From the NCBI RefSeq assembly GCF_016583785.1, contig NZ_NRRU01000010.1, forward strand, positions 1 through 64,000: a stretch of DNA of 64,000 nt, in the 5' to 3' direction. Within the stretch, counting starts at the first letter, position 1. Every line of letters starts with the position of its first letter. A program made the translations under genes and the position numbers. This DNA comes from Rubrivivax gelatinosus. Lineage in GTDB: Bacteria; Pseudomonadota; Gammaproteobacteria; Burkholderiales; Burkholderiaceae_C. The notes beneath the pieces were generated by a model. That model worked only from the letters and a program-made list of their open reading frames with translations, made no database searches and was not told the DNA's origin. This document shows positions 62,667-64,000 of this stretch, in pieces.

Positions 62667-63578
62667 TCAGCCCGCCAGCGCGCAGGCCGTGCCCTGGCCG
62701 CCGTTGCGGTCCAGGTCGGCGCGGATCGCCTGCATCGCCGGCCAGACCGTGCTGCACCAGGCGGGCGCGACCAGGGTCGGCGCGCGTGCGGTGGCGCTGA
62801 CGCGGTGGAACACGACCTCGGGCGGCGTGCGCCGGATCAGCTCGCAGGCCAGCGCCGTGTAGGCCTCCAGCGTCGGCGGCTCGATCTCGCCGCGTTTGTG
62901 CGCCACCGCCAGGCGGCTGCCGCGCGTGATCATCAGCGGGTGCAGCTTCAGGCCCTCGACGCCGGCGGCTAGCACCCGCGCCAGCGTCGTGTGCGCGTGG
63001 GCGTCGGTCTCGCCCGGCAGGCCCAGGATCAGGTGGGTGCAGACCGGCACGCCGGCGCGGCGCGCACGCGCCACCGCGTCGGCATAAGCAGCCCAGCCGT
63101 GGCCGCGGTTGATGCGTGCCAGCGTGTCGTCGTGTGCGCTCTGCAGGCCGAGTTCGAGCCAGACCTCGTAGCCGCGCTCGCGGTAGCCGGCCAGCAGCCC
63201 GAGCACCGCGTCGGGCACGCAGTCGGGCCGGGTGCCGACCGCCAGGCCGACGACGTCGGGGCTGGCGGTGGCCTCGGCGTAGAGCGCGGTCAGCGTCTGC
63301 ACCTCGGCGTAGGTGTTGGTGTAGGCCTGGAAGTAGGCGATGTAGCGGCTGGCGCGCTTCAATTCGGCGCGGCGCTCGGCGAGCTGCGCCGCCAGCGGCG
63401 TGCCTTCGTCGTCGGCGGCGAAGGACAGCACGCTGCAGAAGGTGCAGCCGCCGCGGCCCAGCGTGCCGTCGCGGTTCGGGCAGCCAAAGCCGGCGTTCAG
63501 CGACAGCTTGCGCACGCGTTCGCCGAAACGCGCCTTCAGATGCCGGCCCAGGGTATTGACGCAGTGGTCGAGATTCAC
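62667..63578 (-). CDS. TIGR01212 family radical SAM protein (YhcC-like)
   Basis: 303 residues from GTG at 63578; a TTG at 63602 is possible but weaker. The radical SAM cluster in this family is C-x11-C-x2-C: GFGCPNRDGTLGRGGCTFC, with a TIGR01212-type N-terminus (RHLKARFGERVRKLSLNAG). Downstream blocks YIAYFQAYTNTYAEV, GLAVGTRPDC and LELGLQSAHDDTLARINRGH also fit. Members have been linked to tRNA or protein modification by inference only; the substrate is unknown. Divergent from the fructosamine-kinase-like gene by 69 bases. Confidence 0.9.
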   Translation of the reverse strand: MNLDHCVNTLGRHLKARFGERVRKLSLNAGFGCPNRDGTLGRGGCTFCSVLSFAADDEGTPLAAQLAERRAELKRASRYIAYFQAYTNTYAEVQTLTALYAEATASPDVVGLAVGTRPDCVPDAVLGLLAGYRERGYEVWLELGLQSAHDDTLARINRGHGWAAYADAVARARRAGVPVCTHLILGLPGETDAHAHTTLARVLAAGVEGLKLHPLMITRGSRLAVAHKRGEIEPPTLEAYTALACELIRRTPPEVVFHRVSATARAPTLVAPAWCSTVWPAMQAIRADLDRNGGQGTACALAG

Positions 63579-63647
63579 CCCGCGATTGTCCGCTGGCGGC
63601 AACGGTCAAGGGCCCGGCGCATCATCGTCGGCACCGACCACCCGCCG

Positions 63648-64000
63648 ATGAACACGCTCGCCAGCACCCTGCCCGCCCTGCTCGCCCCGTCATTGGGCGG
63701 GCACTGGCGCGTGCGTGCGCTCGGCCGCAGCGGCTTCACCGGCACCTGGCGCGCCGACGGCGACGGCCGCTCGCTGTTTCTGAAGACGCTGCCGGCCACA
63801 CGCGCGGACACCCTGGCCGCCGAGGCCGACGGCCTGGCGGCGCTGGCGGCCAGCGGCTGCGTGCGCGTGCCAGCCGTCGCCGGCTGTTGGAGCGCCGAAG
63901 GCACGGCGCTGCTGGCGCTCGAATGGCTGGAGCTGACCGGCGCGGCGGACGGCGCGCGCCTGGGCCGGGCGCTGGCCGCACTGCACACCGCGCCGGTGGC
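63648..64000 (+). CDS. Fructosamine kinase family protein, 5' part only
   Basis: 117 codons from ATG at 63648, cut by the window edge. The N-terminal kinase lobe of the fructosamine/ketosamine-3-kinase family is recognisable: SGFTGTWRADGDGRSLFLKTL (ATP-binding lysine), AEADGLAALAASGCVRVPAVAG, LLALEWLEL, and LGRALAALHTAPV at the edge. It would phosphorylate ketoamines from sugar-amine adducts, leading to their removal. Catalytic residues lie beyond the window, so integrity cannot be judged. Confidence 0.85.
   Translation, partial: MNTLASTLPALLAPSLGGHWRVRALGRSGFTGTWRADGDGRSLFLKTLPATRADTLAAEADGLAALAASGCVRVPAVAGCWSAEGTALLALEWLELTGAADGARLGRALAALHTAPV

Overview
This 64 kb window is ordinary chromosome of a very GC-rich betaproteobacterium. 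Gene content and order (tig-clpP-clpX-lon, rimP-nusA-infB-rbfA-truB-typA, ilvB-ilvH-ilvC-pssA-leuA, the DUF3348/DUF802/OmpA/DUF2894 set, ECF sigma-DUF3619-DUF3106-RDD) point to Burkholderiales, probably the Rubrivivax/Leptothrix/Roseateles group; the genus is an inference. No phage, IS element, transposase or CRISPR array was seen.

Layout. 1-6.2 kb: a MocR-type regulator whose PLP pocket residues are replaced, then a MacA-MacB-outer-membrane-lipoprotein export system. 6.2-10.2 kb: four translationally coupled genes of unknown function that read as an ion-driven MotAB/ZorAB-class motor (TolQ/MotA-like subunit with a very long cytoplasmic tail, MotB-like subunit with the membrane aspartate and an OmpA domain, and two accessory proteins). 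10.2-16.6 kb: tRNA-Leu, -Cys and -Gly, the ATP-dependent protease block lon-clpX-clpP-tig, and another tRNA-Leu. 16.7-21.0 kb: an RND efflux pump and its adaptor behind a palindromic operator. 21.1-24.9 kb: hpnC-hpnD-hpnE (squalene formation) and an IclR regulator. 24.9-32.5 kb: a PBP7-type endopeptidase, then the branched-chain amino-acid block with leuA, pssA, ilvC, ilvH and ilvB. leuA has a leucine-rich leader peptide and terminator, and a relic of a second ilvC 3' end lies beside the intact gene.

32.7-36.1 kb: an ECF sigma factor operon, diacylglycerol kinase and a LOG-family hydrolase. 36.2-42.4 kb: glnB, nadE, an acyltransferase, soluble pyrophosphatase, and a divergent K+-independent membrane H+-pyrophosphatase. 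42.4-45.1 kb: a small membrane protein, an ABC1/UbiB kinase and an EamA exporter. 45.2-53.7 kb: the translation/transcription-factor operon read leftwards (rimP, nusA, infB, rbfA, truB, then typA), with a promoter-proximal terminator in its leader and a palindromic intergenic repeat inside the 5' end of truB. 54-64 kb: fabI, an Orn/Lys/Arg decarboxylase, tRNA-Ser, a Bug-type binding protein, a second EamA exporter, an AraC regulator with an FUSC-like membrane protein, a tiny zinc-ribbon protein, a TIGR01212 radical SAM protein, and the start of a fructosamine-kinase-like gene that runs off the right edge.

The best candidate for an undescribed system is the 6248-10216 operon. The PLP-less MocR protein is the second most unusual item.
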